A stretch of DNA of 64,000 bases, from NCBI GenBank assembly GCA_963556255.1, contig OY744607.1, forward strand, positions 53,931,283-53,995,282. Reading direction: 5' to 3'. Of the stretch, positions 21,700-33,859 are shown piece after piece (the stretch's first letter is position 1; every line of letters begins with the position of its first letter). Source of the stretch: Allolobophora icterica. Its lineage: Eukaryota; Annelida; Clitellata; Crassiclitellata; Lumbricidae. A program made the translations under genes and the position numbers. The notes below the pieces were generated by a model. That model was not told the DNA's origin, made no database searches, and saw only the letters and a program-made list of their open reading frames with translations.

Positions 21700-24362
21700 C
21701 AATGATGATTATTATGATGACAGCAATTACCACTCCAAGAATGATCATCATCTGCAAGAAAGCAAACGACAGTGAAATAAACTCGTGCATGTCTTCCTCC
21801 ATGTGAAAACCTGGAAAAAGCCGGAAGAAACCCTGTTTTCTTTTAGGTAGCCATTGATGTAACTGACCTGGTCCTCATAAATAGGGGGAGTAAATACCTG
21901 ATTTCGGTAGCCAGTGATGTAACCGACCTGGTCTTGATAAACAGGGGAGTAAATATGACCTACTTTGGGTAGCCACTGGCGTAACTGACCTGGTCTTGAT
22001 AAATAGGGGGAGTAAATGTGACCTACTTTGGGTAGCCAGTGATGTAACTGACCTGGTCTTGATAAACAGGGGAGTAAATGTGACCTGCTTTAGGTAGCCA
22101 GTGACGTAACTGACGAGGTGTCGGTAAATAGGGGAGTGACAGTGAAGGGTATTACATAGCCAATGGTTTACAGTCCTCCCCTTGGTAATAATGGGGTGGG
22201 GGCATAACTGCAACCAGACATAAAATGAAAATGAAATCACGTACCTTCATGTTTTGCCAGAAGTATTTCTTTTTCAGTTTTGTTGAGGTTGTTTCAAACT
22301 GGTGAGCTCCAGCCTCCAAGGCATCTACACCAAATTCAACAAAAGCTTATTGCAAATGTATGAACATGTAGTTTTGCCTTAATTTATGTATGCATCAATG
22401 AATGCATGCATGTACATAGATATGAATGCATGTGTTAATGTATGCATATGTATGTATGCATGCATGCATGTGTATATATGTGTTTATGTATATATGTGTG
22501 TGTATGTTAGCATGTACTTATATGAATGTATGTATGCATGCATGCGTTTATATATGCATGTATGTGTGCATGCATTTAGGTATGTGTGTATGTATGTATT
22601 GGGCTATCTGTTTTGTGTCTCTTTAGAAGAGAGGTGGGTAAACTACGGCCCGCAGGGCCAACACTTTTTATCCGGCCCCCACAATTCTTCAGAAATTTTT
22701 TCTTAAATTCAGATTACGAGAAGTTTTCTTCATTTTACTCACGTGGCGCTGCTCTCTTACTTACTATTCTGGTCTCGTCTTTAACAATAACTCTATGCAT
22801 TAACTCTGCCATCTGCCCCACTTCCCTGCATGCAGAGGTTTCTGCACATGATCTGTATACGCATAAGTGAAATCCGTTCAAGTAAAGCTAATGTTGCTTT
22901 CAAAGCAGATCAAAGAACAAAACTACGAGAACTTTTCTACCATGCAGTTGTAAACTGTCACAGTATAGAGTCTGACGGAAAATATAGCCTTCTGCTGTCA
23001 AGTTTGACAGAAGAGTTCTCCACACGAAATGTGGATTTTAAATCAATTGACACTGAATTTGTTTTGCTTACTATACCGTTCACATTTGACATTGACAATT
23101 AGCTCATATACGGAACTTCAGCTGCAGAGTTAGCCGACCCACAACGTGACATTGTTCTCAAAGAACAGCTCACAGGATCAGACCTGATAACATTCTTTTC
23201 TTCGCTCAGGAAGGAAAAATTCTCAAATCTACAAACTTTTGCTTTAAAAATGTTTGTGTTATTCGCATCCACTTACATCTGTCAACAAAGATTTTCAACT
23301 ATGAGATAAACAAAGCCAAGTACAAGTCTCAGTTAAGTGATCTAAACTTGAACTCAAACTGTGAATTGCAACCAGCGCAATCACTCCGGATGATGGGAAA
23401 CTTGTTAGTTAAATGCATGCATGTTCACAGTCACATACATCTCATTAGTAACAGCCAAAGTGCATTTAATATATTATAAATAAGTACACTTCTTTTATGT
23501 TAGTCGTTATTTAAAGTTAAATTTTAAATTTTTTTGGCGTTTAATGTGGCTCCATGTGCAAAAAGTTTTCCCACCCCTGCTTTAGGTGCTATCTAAATAT
23601 ATATTTTCATATACAAACTTGTTGTGTACACAAGTATCATGTATGCATTATGTAGGGCATTTATAATAATAAACCAATCATTACTTTACAGCACTAAAGT
23701 CATTACCTTATATTACCTGAACATTTATATAGCACCTCAACTTGTCATTCTTAAAAAACTCTTAAAATCATGTAGGATGACAGGCAGTGCAATTTAGAGG
23801 AAGCCAAAGGTGCTATATAAATATATTCTTGTTACATTACATTGCGCTTGTATACAAACATTTCGTTCCATAAGAACTCAAACATCAGTCACACTAGTAA
23901 AAATCACTTACTCAGGCACTATATAAATGCCCAGATATACACATATGGTTACATGTTACTAAGGATTGGTTTCCATGGTTACTAACCAGCTCGGTCGTCA
24001 AGCTCCGACAGCTTCTGGTCTCTTTCGAGGACCTTGTCCACATTCACCCGCATTATGTCCACAACCTTTGCAAGTAAAGAAAATAATACAATTCCTTGTC
24101 AAAAAAGATTTTACACGGAAACTCTGCATACACTGGAAATGCAGTAAAACAATTTATTTGGGCCACGTCAAGAACTTACAAACGTGTGTGATGTATTGAG
24201 ATCAGTTCCTTTCTACAGTTGAATTAAATGTTAATTAATCATTATTAGAAATACCCTAAGTCCATTAAAATTAAATAACATGCAACCTCGTCGACTTGAG
24301 CCTGGGTTGCCTGCAGTCGCTTGCTTGACTGTCCAGTCTGCGAAGGTCCAGCAGGTCCAGAC
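21700..24362 (-). CDS. VAMP2-like: Synaptobrevin/VAMP R-SNARE, four internal exons
   Basis: Exons at 24287-24362, 23987-24065, 22245-22324 and 21700-21751 have consistent phases and GT-AG borders. They encode, in order, a Gly/Pro/Ser-rich N-terminus, then the SNARE motif from [13 protein letters not shown] through [18 protein letters not shown] to [18 protein letters not shown]. The zero-layer Arg lies in LERDQ. A juxtamembrane [12 protein letters not shown] and the membrane anchor [17 protein letters not shown] follow. The protein is a vesicle R-SNARE of the VAMP1/2/3 type that pairs with syntaxin and SNAP-25 in exocytosis. The first coding exon, expected to be tiny as in vertebrate VAMP2, was not found. 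The last exon found ends at a strong donor (GTGAGTAAG). Either a short final exon lies downstream, or reading through gives G-E-stop. Confidence 0.93.
21860..22130. repeat. ~62-bp minisatellite in the last VAMP intron
   Basis: Four to five units contain GTAGCCAGTGATGTAACTGA and CCTGGTCTTGATAAA. It lies between exons 21700-21751 and 22245-22324. Confidence 0.8.
22385..22605. repeat. (TATG/CATG)n microsatellite
   Basis: Degenerate tetranucleotide tract in a VAMP intron, adjacent to the hAT relic. Confidence 0.85.
22629..23579 (+). mobile_element. hAT transposon relic with transposase remnant
   Basis: The termini GAGAGGTGGGTAAACTACGG and AAAGTTTTCCCACCCCTG match the common hAT end CAGAGGTGGGCAAAC. 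Flanks CTTTAGAA and CTTTAGGT agree at 6 of 8 bases. The plus strand keeps remnants of a transposase of the type related to GTF2IRD2/Charlie elements. They include [19 protein letters not shown] and, near the end, the dimerisation-region segment [14 protein letters not shown]. Stops and frameshifts interrupt it. It lies in an intron of the VAMP gene. Confidence 0.75.
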
Positions 24363-25232
24363 CTGAAACGATTTTAACAAAGAAATACAAACACCCGTAA
24401 TGTAAAGTTGAAATTCCATAACAACTTAGGTAAAGTAATCGATGAGACTAGAAGAATCGCTAGTGAGACCGTATTCTTTAAGAAACTTAGGCCAATCTTT
24501 CTTTTGCGCGAGCCAGTGTCTATCTTTCGACGTGCATTACACAAACATTAATCACAAATAACGATTATTTACGCCAAACCCCCAATTATCCGCCCATAAA
24601 ATACAACTAATATTCCATACTCACATGTTTTTTTGTTCTTTTTTACAATTAAATAAGCAAATAAAAACAAACAAGAGACGAAAATCTTGTTTCCTTTTTT
24701 GGGATTTTAGTTCTCTGATGTCATCATCCGGGCAATGAATTTACTTTTGTAGCGCTGGTGTAGATTACGTCTGCGGTGGATTAACTATTTCCAATACACT
24801 TTTCTGTGCCAACTGAAAATATGTTTAAATGCAATAATCCATAATTTAATACTAACGAACGTAATTACTACCTCTAAATTCTAATACTACGATGCCTTTC
24901 CAGTACTGCCTTCAAAAGTAATTAAAGTAAAAAGTTACCATGTTGAAAGATCTTTATAGCTAGCCTACATTGTTCAACGTGTGTGAGTCTATAATTTGCA
25001 TTAAGCCTGAATAACACGTGGAAATATGCTTTTTCAGTTATTCTATAGCACTTTCGGCATGCCCCATATATATAATGCCTAACCCCATGCAGACTATTTT
25101 CAATGGCGTTATCCCGCATTCCTATTATAGTTATAGCCTTATAGGCTACGTTGACTGCGATCACTCAATTTTAAAAAAATGACGCTCATTAGGCCTATAA
25201 GTCGCCCACCTTTAGATAATTATGAAAGATAG
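24363..25232. other. Upstream of VAMP exons; first exon not found
   Basis: The start-codon exon of the VAMP gene should lie on this side but may be only a few codons long. No convincing ATG with a donor of the right phase was picked out, and no other coding signal is seen. Confidence 0.4.
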
Positions 25233-25597
<365 letters not shown>

Positions 25598-25613
25598 GAT
25601 AGGTTACACCTTT

Positions 25614-26095
25614 GTGAGGCGAAAGACGCTAGAATGCAATCATATTAATGCGGCTGCCCGTCTGAGGCCTTCAGAGGGCATCATGAAGGTTCTTCCTTCA
25701 TGCTTCCCATTCACCAACGCATGGATCCATTTTAAGGTTGTTTCATGCGTAAAAGTCTTGCTGGCTCTGCTCGCTGTATCTAAGGGCATTTGTACTACGG
25801 TTTCCAGTTTACCTGGTCGGGTCTCCCTCCGGTCGTCGGCCCGTGGCCACCTTGTCGTCCCACGGATACGCACGAATAGGCCCTACTGCCACTGGCACTG
25901 CCAAGTCTCGGAGTGTTTCTGTTGTGGGCCCCTCCAGGTGGAACCGTTTGCCTCAGGATCGACTTCCTCACTCGCTCTTGCCCAGTTCCGTAAGCGCCTG
26001 AAAACCTTCCTTTTCTTCAGTGAAGACACTGACCCGGGTCGGGAGCGCCTCTTACTTTGAGTGGCGCTATATAAGTTCTCGATTACAATATTCAT
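25614..26095 (+). pseudogene. 3' end of an L2/CR1-like LINE ORF2
   Basis: The plus strand, with frame changes, reads as the C-terminal end of a LINE polyprotein. It shows LPIHQRMDPFKVVS-like sequence, then GHLVVPRIRTN, and ends SSLALAQFRKRLKTFLF. The match is to the common ending in which a trimmed host-type protein is followed by SLxQFKKxLKTxLF. A TGGCGCTATATAAGTTC tail follows. Confidence 0.75.
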
Positions 26096-26502
26096 TAACT
26101 CGATCGTTTTCTAAAGCGCACCCGCGCATTCACGAGCACTGCGTTGAGTCAAAGGTGTTGTCCAGAGATGCCAATTGAGTGAAGATCGAAACCTATTGCC
26201 ATGCAGACCAGAGGAGGCGGATCAGCTGCTGCGGGGGGGGGGTGTTTCATTGAGGACGAGAAAGCACAGGATACCAGTACAGGATTAGATGGGTTAGGGT
26301 CAGACTTGTTGTCCTCAAGACCAAGGTCTTGGTCTCGAGTGCACTCGAGTTCGTTTTTAAAAGTCTTGGTCTTGAGACCAAAAGTCTTGATCTTGGTCTT
26401 GAGGTTCAAAATCTTGGTCTTGGTCTAGCAAGACCAAGACTAAGATCGGCTCTCAATATGAACAGTCATTTAATAAAACTGAAGAATTACTTCGTCTATA
26501 TC

Positions 26503-26558
<56 letters not shown>

Positions 26559-26561
<3 letters not shown>

Positions 26562-26833
26562 GGGCGGATCCAGAGGGGGGGGGGCAATCCGGCCATGGCC
26601 CCCATTTGAAATTGTTATTTATTTTTGACATGTGTTTTATGGGTGTTTTATGATCTTTACACAGGCGTGGCCCCCACCCCTGTAGGCGTGGATGAGTAAA
26701 ATGTACACAGAACGTAGATGTAGACTGAAGACATTAAAAAGGTTAATGACTAAAAAAAAAAAAGGTCATCAACTTTTTTGGGAGATGACTACAAAATTTT
26801 TGGCCCCCCCTGATAGACCTTCTGGATCCGCCC

Positions 26834-26836
<3 letters not shown>
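26559..26836. mobile_element. MITE inserted in a (TA)n run
   Basis: The ends CAGGGGCGGATCCAGA and TCTGGATCCGCCCCTG are perfect inverted repeats. Both flanks are (TA)n, so the target duplication cannot be measured. Confidence 0.8.
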
Positions 26837-26908
<72 letters not shown>

Positions 26909-26912
<4 letters not shown>

Positions 26913-27312
26913 GCTGTACCGATGCATCGGGAGCATTCGTAATCGGGCCGATTATTAGAGGAATCGGCATAATCGGTATCGGCGAAAAAGTATCGGCGCC
27001 GATGCAAATTATTTTACAGTTGAGGTTTTTTGCACAATAATCGTTACAAATAGAAAAATGAGCACAAGTATCTATGTCTTGTTTCTTATTATTGATTTAT
27101 ATTTAGCATTGCACTACTGACTAGGCACCGTAGAAACCAAGGACCCTATTATACACAGGACTGGAAACTCCTTAATAGCCCTTGCAACGTCGTATGCTTA
27201 GGTTTTGGGCGATAATAAAATAATCGGCTTCATACGTACATGTAATCGGCTATTACAATAATCGGCTACACGCGGTATCGGAATAATCGGCAAAAAGCCT
27301 TATCGGTACAGC

Positions 27313-27317
<5 letters not shown>
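26909..27317. mobile_element. MITE with TTAGAGCTGTACCGAT ends, in the same (TA)n run
   Basis: The ends TTAGAGCTGTACCGAT and ATCGGTACAGCTCTAA are perfect inverted repeats. The interior has further ATCGG/CCGAT words. (TA)n flanks it on both sides (26837-26908 and 27318-27366). Confidence 0.8.
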
Positions 27318-27374
<57 letters not shown>

Positions 27375-28101
27375 ACAATGAAGATCAAGCGATAAATTAA
27401 AAAATTATCAAACCTGTTTGCATCACAGCTTACGACAAATACCTACGGACAGATACAAGTCTTGTTAGTCAGGAAACCCATCGGCAGCAGCAATTAAGTA
27501 GATTTAAATCCAGTGCTTGAAAAGCTACTGTGTGCCAGCGACTTCAGCACCTATGGAAAGTATTTTTTCACATGGCGAAATTATTTTGAGGCTCCACAAG
27601 GAACGTCTTGGTCAGAAATTCTGAGCGTAGGCCTATTGGTTTTTATAAAATACAAAAGGCATTTGGAATAACATTTTGCAAGGACTTTTGTAAATACGAA
27701 TTCGGAATTCTCTGTAGTTTGCATTTAAAGTTAATTTGCTTGAATAAAATAAGACTCACGTTTTCATTAAAATAGCGATCGAGTATTCCGACTTGACAAT
27801 TTTTTTAAGGAAAAGAAGTCTTGACCTGAATGTGATTTTATGGGTCTTGGTCTCGGTCTTGGTCTTGAGGTTCAAAGTCTTGGTCTTGAGATTCAAAGTC
27901 TTTGTCTTGGTCTTAAGGTTGAAGGTCTTGACAACAAGACTCGTTAGGGTATGATTTCTTGACAAGGTGGGACCTTAGTTTTGAGTGGAAATAAAGCTTG
28001 CGCCTGAGGCAGATATGGTGGTGATTGAGCGCGGCATTAGTGGCGAAACCGAGAATTTGCGGAATTGAGAGAAGAGCTCGTTCCAGTCGATGTGCAGTGT
28101 T

Positions 28102-28352
28102 CACTGGCGGCGATCTTGTTTCACATGTGGGGGGACACTGTTGAACTGATCTGGTGAAGAGTTTTGAACTGACCTGCTCAAAAAATTGGGAAAAAATTGG
28201 GGAAAAATTGGGAAAAAATTGGGAAAAAATTTGACGACCTTTTTGGGGGTTTCTTCAAAAAGTGAGGGGGACAAATGTATGGTGTGTCCCCCCCACTCTT
28301 AAAGGTGGGGGATTTGTCCCCTCGACCCCCCCCCCCATGATCGCCGCCCATT
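28102..28352. mobile_element. MITE of the GGCGGCGATC family, copy 1
   Basis: The ends CACTGGCGGCGATC and GATCGCCGCCCATT are inverted. Flanks GCAGTGTT and GCAGTGTG agree at 7 of 8 bases. The interior has TTGGGAAAAAATTGGGG repeats and C-runs. Confidence 0.65.
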
Positions 28353-28760
28353 GCAGTGTGCGTGGTAGGCATAATAAATATAGATCGGTTGGAGAACGAG
28401 ATGAGCAGCCTATAGTGACTGGGGACGGGAGAGAGTGAGATAGAGGATCGCGTAAAGTGGGCGCACGGCTGGATGCAGGGTTCGCGAAGATACTTGAGCT
28501 GGAAGTACTTGTCGTAGGGAATTGTGGGTCAGCGATAGGATTGAATTCGATATGTTCTGAGATGCTCCCTTGATTTTTGAAAAAAGCATGGAACAAGAAA
28601 AAGAGGAAGAAAGGGGTTAAAAAGAAAAACTTATACTCAAATTCAGGGACGTCATTAGAAGGGTGTAGGCCTACACTGCAGGGACTATATAGCTTATGGG
28701 CATATATAGGTACACAGTGCTGGATTTACCATGAGGCAAATACTCAACTGACGTCCCTGC

Positions 28761-28973
28761 CATAGGCGGCGATCCCGGGGGAGTCGAGGGTGACAACACC
28801 CCCACCTTTAACAGTGGAGGCACAGTATACAGTTGCCCCACATTTTGAAGAAACATCAAAAAAGGTCAATAAATTTTTTCGCAAGGGAGCATAAATTTTT
28901 TTGACCTCTTTTGACCAGATCAGTTCAAGTGTCCCGTGTCCCCTCCACCTGTCAAACAAGATCGCCGCTGCTG
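28761..28973. mobile_element. MITE of the GGCGGCGATC family, copy 2
   Basis: The ends CATAGGCGGCGATC and GATCGCCGCTGCTG are inverted. The flanking 8-mer GTCCCTGC is identical at 28753-28760 and 28974-28981. Confidence 0.75.
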
Positions 28974-29147
28974 GTCCCTGCCCCCGGAAACAAGCTGAAT
29001 TGACGTCCCTGCCAGTGGAGACAACTGCGTCGCCCTCCTTTATCCAGGCTTTGTACTGGCATCATTGAAAAATGGCAATAGCGGAGTTAACAGATGCCAG
29101 CCTGTTTGCTCCTGTTTTTATACTGATGCTTCAACTATCCTCTAAAT

Positions 29148-29477
29148 CAGAGTTTCCCAAACTGTGGGTCGCGACCCAAAAGTGGGTCGCGAAGCTCTGG
29201 CAAGTGGGTAGCCAAATATTTTCGGGAAACATTTATTTTTCGCAGCAACAAACATTTGACTGTGATTGGACTTTAACTAGGTGGATTGCAATTAATTGTC
29301 AACTGTTTTTACCTAAGTAGTCTTTTAAAGCTTGAAAATTCGATGTAAATCCACATATTTCGATACCAATTTACGAAGCAAATTTTAGTACACAATGCTT
29401 AATTTTACACAGTGGGTATCGGGACTGCCAAGATATTCACAAGTGGGTCGCGACCCAGAAAAGTTTGGGAACCACTG
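29148..29477. mobile_element. hAT MITE with TTTCCCAAACTGTGGGTCGC ends
   Basis: It opens CAGAGTTTCCCAAACTG and closes GTTTGGGAACCACTG, with the palindrome GGGTCGCGACCC near each end. The flanking CTCTAAAT is identical at 29140-29147 and 29478-29485. These termini are common in hAT/Charlie-type elements of many animals. Confidence 0.9.
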
Positions 29478-29834
29478 CTCTAAATTACATATCTTTGAAA
29501 ATTGTCTGTTGTCCTCATTTGGCCTGCTACCAACTACTCCGTATGAGATAACTGAGGTTGCTAATCAACTCCACTCTATATTTAGCAGCAGTGGTATACT
29601 GTAGATAAAATCTACCAATATTGACAAGCTGCATCTGTTGCCAAACCATTGGCAAATATATTAATCAACTGTCCATATTTTGCAAGCATTGTTCCAAATG
29701 CTATTCAGATAGCAATATACATGTATGGCCATGCCTTCGAGGCAGCTACATTTATCCCACATCCTAATTCCTAAAGCTTAAAAGTTAAAAGCCAAGCACA
29801 CATCTCAGTCGCAAGCGTCTTTTTGGTACAAGCC

Positions 29835-30029
29835 CAGGGGCGTAACTTTGGTCTAAAAAGTGGGGGGTACCAATTTCTAACATACACGAGCAAGGCGGAG
29901 ACTGCGATCTCTGGGAAGGTTCAATAATAAAATATTGATTGATATTGTTTAAAAAGTGGGGGGTACGGTACCCCCCGTCCAAAAAGTTGGGGTGCGGGTA
30001 CCCCTCGTACCCCTCAAATTACACCTATG
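29835..30029. mobile_element. 195-bp hAT MITE with exact target duplication
   Basis: It opens CAGGGGCGTAACTTTG and closes CAAATTACACCTATG, imperfectly inverted. The flanking 8-mer TACAAGCC is identical at 29827-29834 and 30030-30037. Confidence 0.8.
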
Positions 30030-30037
30030 TACAAGCC

Positions 30038-31646
30038 TGGTAGGAAATTTATAGGTACAAAGCTGCTATAAACTAATTTTACTGTGTACAGACCTCATAA
30101 CTATTAAACTGTGGTTGTAACATCGATAAGTGGTTACGAAATTTCAAATGAAATCAATAAATGTTCACAACTATAATATAATACAGTATGCTGCATTTCA
30201 TACTGCCCTCCTTCTAATGTTTCATAGAGAAAACAGCACATGCTCACAATATTTTACATGTAGTCACAAGAAACATCGTTACAGTGAGGCAGAAAGCAAG
30301 AGGGAGGAGGGATCAAGCGAGGAAAACCACAGAGATGTGCAGACTGCAACAGTGGCTGTTGGACAGCTGAAGGAAGAAGGGGAGTAGGGATGCAAGCAGA
30401 AACCGGCACCATGGTTCAATCATCTACTTCCAGATTTTCATTTAAAATAACAATTTAAATAGTTAATTCAAGAGTTTCATTCACAAATTCCCATTCACGT
30501 TTCTTAATATTTGCCATGGTCCCACAACAGCGCAGCAAATCAATGCAAAACTCGACATCATTATTATCGATCCAACCCTAATCCCAAATGATGATTCCTG
30601 CACGAATGGCAACCTGTGTTAAGCTAACCCCCAAGTTTAATCAAGAAACTCCAAAATCCCAGAAATTTGTATCGTCCAACCCCAACATATTGCACCCATT
30701 ACAAGCAGTTGGCTAGTTACACAGTAACTGGCAGAGACATTTGCATTATAAAACAAACACCGGTGAACACGATATTTACATTATGCATAGCACGCTCCAA
30801 AGCAACACCCTCAGGTTCGAAAGGGGTCGTCCATAAAGGACGTACACAAAGGGGAATCAGTATCCAAATACCCCACCCCACATCTAGACCGCAATAATAC
30901 TTGGCTGTTGTGCGGACGTCCACAAAAGGCATATATGGACAAAAGGATGGTGTAGTTCTTTGCAAACGTTCCCTACGGATGACTGCGATTAGAGCTGTGT
31001 AAAGAGGTATGTTGCTTCGTTCATAGCACTTCTCCTCAGTTGTCGCTCAGAGGCGCTCTCAGTTGATCACCGGCGAAAGAGAGCAATTTTCAAGTGTTGG
31101 CAAAACATACAGATTTACGTACATACATAATCAATTACACATAAGTAAAAGGAATGATATACACTCTTCACATATATACATACATACAAAACATGTTTCT
31201 GTTAATCGCACCACAAACTTTGCCAACAGAATGCGAGCAGTAAGTAATTGCTTTTCAAAATGGCGATCAACTAAATTTCTGATTGCAGCGAGTGGTTATA
31301 GCTGTCTGTCTGTCGGTCTGTCTGTATCTATCTCTTGGAAAAATTCACCGGATTCTGGTTGGTGACGGTTACTTGTTAGCGGGTGTTCTTTCGATGGAAA
31401 AATCGACGTCGGACATCTGGAGGTGATGAAGAGAGTTACGTGCTGCAAAAAACCAAGGACCTTGCAATGTAGCTACACATTTATTTAGCACATTTTCCAT
31501 GTAGCCAAAAACCAACAGTGACAACACCTGTTTTCAAATTGAGATCGCCTCTGACGGTTTTTCTCGGAGTGGCGCTACAAAAGTTCTATCATACAATTTT
31601 AGGTGTACTGTATTTGCATGTTGCATAAACGAGAGGAATTCGTTCA
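30038..31646. other. Spacer between VAMP upstream region and MASTL 3' end
   Basis: No gene was recognised. A diverged copy of the CATAAAGGACGT palindromic element starts near 30825. A LINE-tail fragment (GGCGCTACAAAAGTTCTATC) lies near 31571. A possible MASTL polyadenylation signal (AATAAA, minus strand) is at 31480-31485. If the last MASTL exon found is spliced at its internal donor, a short final exon would be here. Confidence 0.4.
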
Positions 31647-33859
31647 CTACTGATTAGAGGGCTCACCGTCAAAATAACTCGTATCAGAATCGTCATCCGG
31701 TTGCGGAACAAATGGAGCCGCCATCTTGTGGATGTTCTCCCAGTTGATTTGAGCAAAAAGAGGAAACTCCTTCATCTCTGAAATTGCAGGAAAGTGAAGT
31801 TTGATACAAAAATTTAATCGTTTAACGACGAGCTGCATTGGTTTCCCAGTTGCTTTTAGTACACTCTCATCGTTAAAGTGTTAAACTTTTCCTGTTAGTT
31901 TAAAATGTCAAGAAACAATATTACATAGAACTAGAAAGTCCTCATTTAACATCATGTGACTATTTTGGCGGACACAAAGGCATCGTGTCTTGTTTACACA
32001 ACAGATGCATTCAGTAGGAATAAATATATTTGCAGAGTAAAACATTGCCTGTGGCGACATCTGTGGGTAAGGATGTAACAGGATGTACAGTTATTTTCAG
32101 AAGTTTCATTCCTCTATATCTCGATTCCTTTTTCTTAGACATGAACAATAGTAACATCATGGTGGTCAACTGGTAGCGTGCTGGATCTGAGACCTAATGG
32201 TTGCAGGTTCGAGCATGATGAGTGGATTCCATTTAACGAATCTGCCACCAAGAAGCATTTGGCAGACATAACTATTCACCTGAGCCAGCAATGGTCTTGG
32301 ACACAGGGTCTCTGCATACCCAGGACCATTGCTGGCTCAGGTAAAGAGCACCCACTCTGTGTTCCAATTACACTGTTTACAGACCAAAATTACAATTACA
32401 GTAGATACTCAGCTGGTCTACCTCCTGTCTTTGGTCTCTCTGGCAACCGAACTTGAACCTCCACTGGACATCAATCTCTGGACAACCCCTCTGACAAGAC
32501 GCAGCATTCGTGAATTAGCTGGTGCTTTGCGCTTAGCTTCAGAGTACCGCTTTAGAAATTTGGAGTTTATGATTACAATTCCGATTACTGACCTGATCAT
32601 GGCTTGATTTGGGTGCGCCATCAGTTGATGCCTTGTGCATTAGACACCGGCACAATAGAAGTTATAAATTACAAGAAACACCACTAATAAGTAATAATGA
32701 TAATAGTAATAATGAAAACAATAATAACAGTAATAATAATAATAACGTTTACAGTGACAATGTCACCGACAGATCTAAAACAAGGGGACTTCAGATAAAC
32801 TCTAAAAGTTCCCGTGCTAGTTTTGTCGAACAACTCAACCCATTTGTGGATATGGCATAACATAAACTTCATTCATTATTTATTATATATTCATTAAGCA
32901 CCAAGCACCAATCGATGGCTCTGAGCAATCGTAAGCGAAGGGGACTTGCTCAACCTCCCTACACAGCAGTCATCTCAGTAGAGGAGGCTCGAACCCGTAC
33001 TCTCCGCGTTACCGGGTGAGCACTCTAACCAATCGGCTACCGTGTTTTACAGCATCGCTGGTGAACCCGTGGGAGATTCGCTTGGAAAAATGCGCTACAG
33101 AAATGCCGACCTTACAGACACAGACGCCTGTGATGTCTGTGGTATATGTTCACCTCCAGCTCCTGGTCTGTGCTCCGGATCCATGCTAAGCAGAGCATCG
33201 ATAACAGCTCTTGACTTCTCCGACAACGCTTCTTCTCCGCTTGGCCACGGAATGTCTGACAAAAAGAAAACGGAAAACGTAACACCTTATGCAAGGCACA
33301 AGAAATCTCACCATTATAATCAGTTTCACTTTCAGCTACATTTCTTTCAGGCACAGTAGGGTTAACTTTCAGAAATATTAACTGAGTTTCAGCTACTTTA
33401 GTTTTAGTAACTTTACTTTCTGCTTCAATTACTTTAGTGAACAGTCTCACATATCTAAGTTTCACTTTCAGATAGTTTATTTTCATTTTTCACATAGTTT
33501 AGTTTCAGTTTCGAATGCTAAGCTTCACCTTCAGATAGTTTAGTTTCATTTTTACATAGTTTAGTTTCAGTTTCCAATGCTGTTTCACTTTAAGATAGTT
33601 TAGTTTCATTTTTAAATTGTTTAGTTTCAGTTTCGAAAGCTAAGATTCACTTTCCGATAGTTTAGTAACATCTTTTATACTTTAGGTTTAAATATTTTTG
33701 TTTCCGCTTGTTAGTTTCAGTTTCAGTTCCCCTAGTTTCAGTTACCTCGATTGAGAATGTTCTGGAAGACGGCTTCTGGAGTTTCATCGTTGAAAGGAGG
33801 GAATCCTGTAAGAAATTCGAAGAGACAAACTCCCAAAGCCCACCAATCAACCGCCACAC
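31647..33859 (-). CDS. MASTL: MASTL C-lobe and C-terminal tail
   Basis: [20 protein letters not shown], then [36 protein letters not shown] and [16 protein letters not shown] follow the human sequence in order. The read-through model ends DGEPSNQ at TAG 31647-31649. A good donor (GTGAGC at 31661-31666) lies right after TSYFD. Human MASTL continues past this point with a tail ending VSGFSL that carries a regulatory Ser. The true C-terminus may thus come from an unlocated exon. Confidence 0.88.

Larger units (their letters stand above)
26301..27942. mobile_element. TIR element with 8-bp target duplication, carrying two MITEs
   Basis: The ends CAGACTTGTTGTCCTCAAG and CTTGACAACAAGACTC are inverted repeats. 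The flanking 8-mer GTTAGGGT is identical at 26293-26300 and 27943-27950. Both subterminal regions are built from CTTGGTCTTGAG words. Between them lie a (TA)n run split by two further MITEs, and unassigned sequence. No transposase was seen. Confidence 0.8.

Noticed and set aside
22830..23102. 90-codon plus frame considered as a host gene
   Set aside because: It lies between hAT termini and resembles a transposase segment, so it belongs to the hAT relic.
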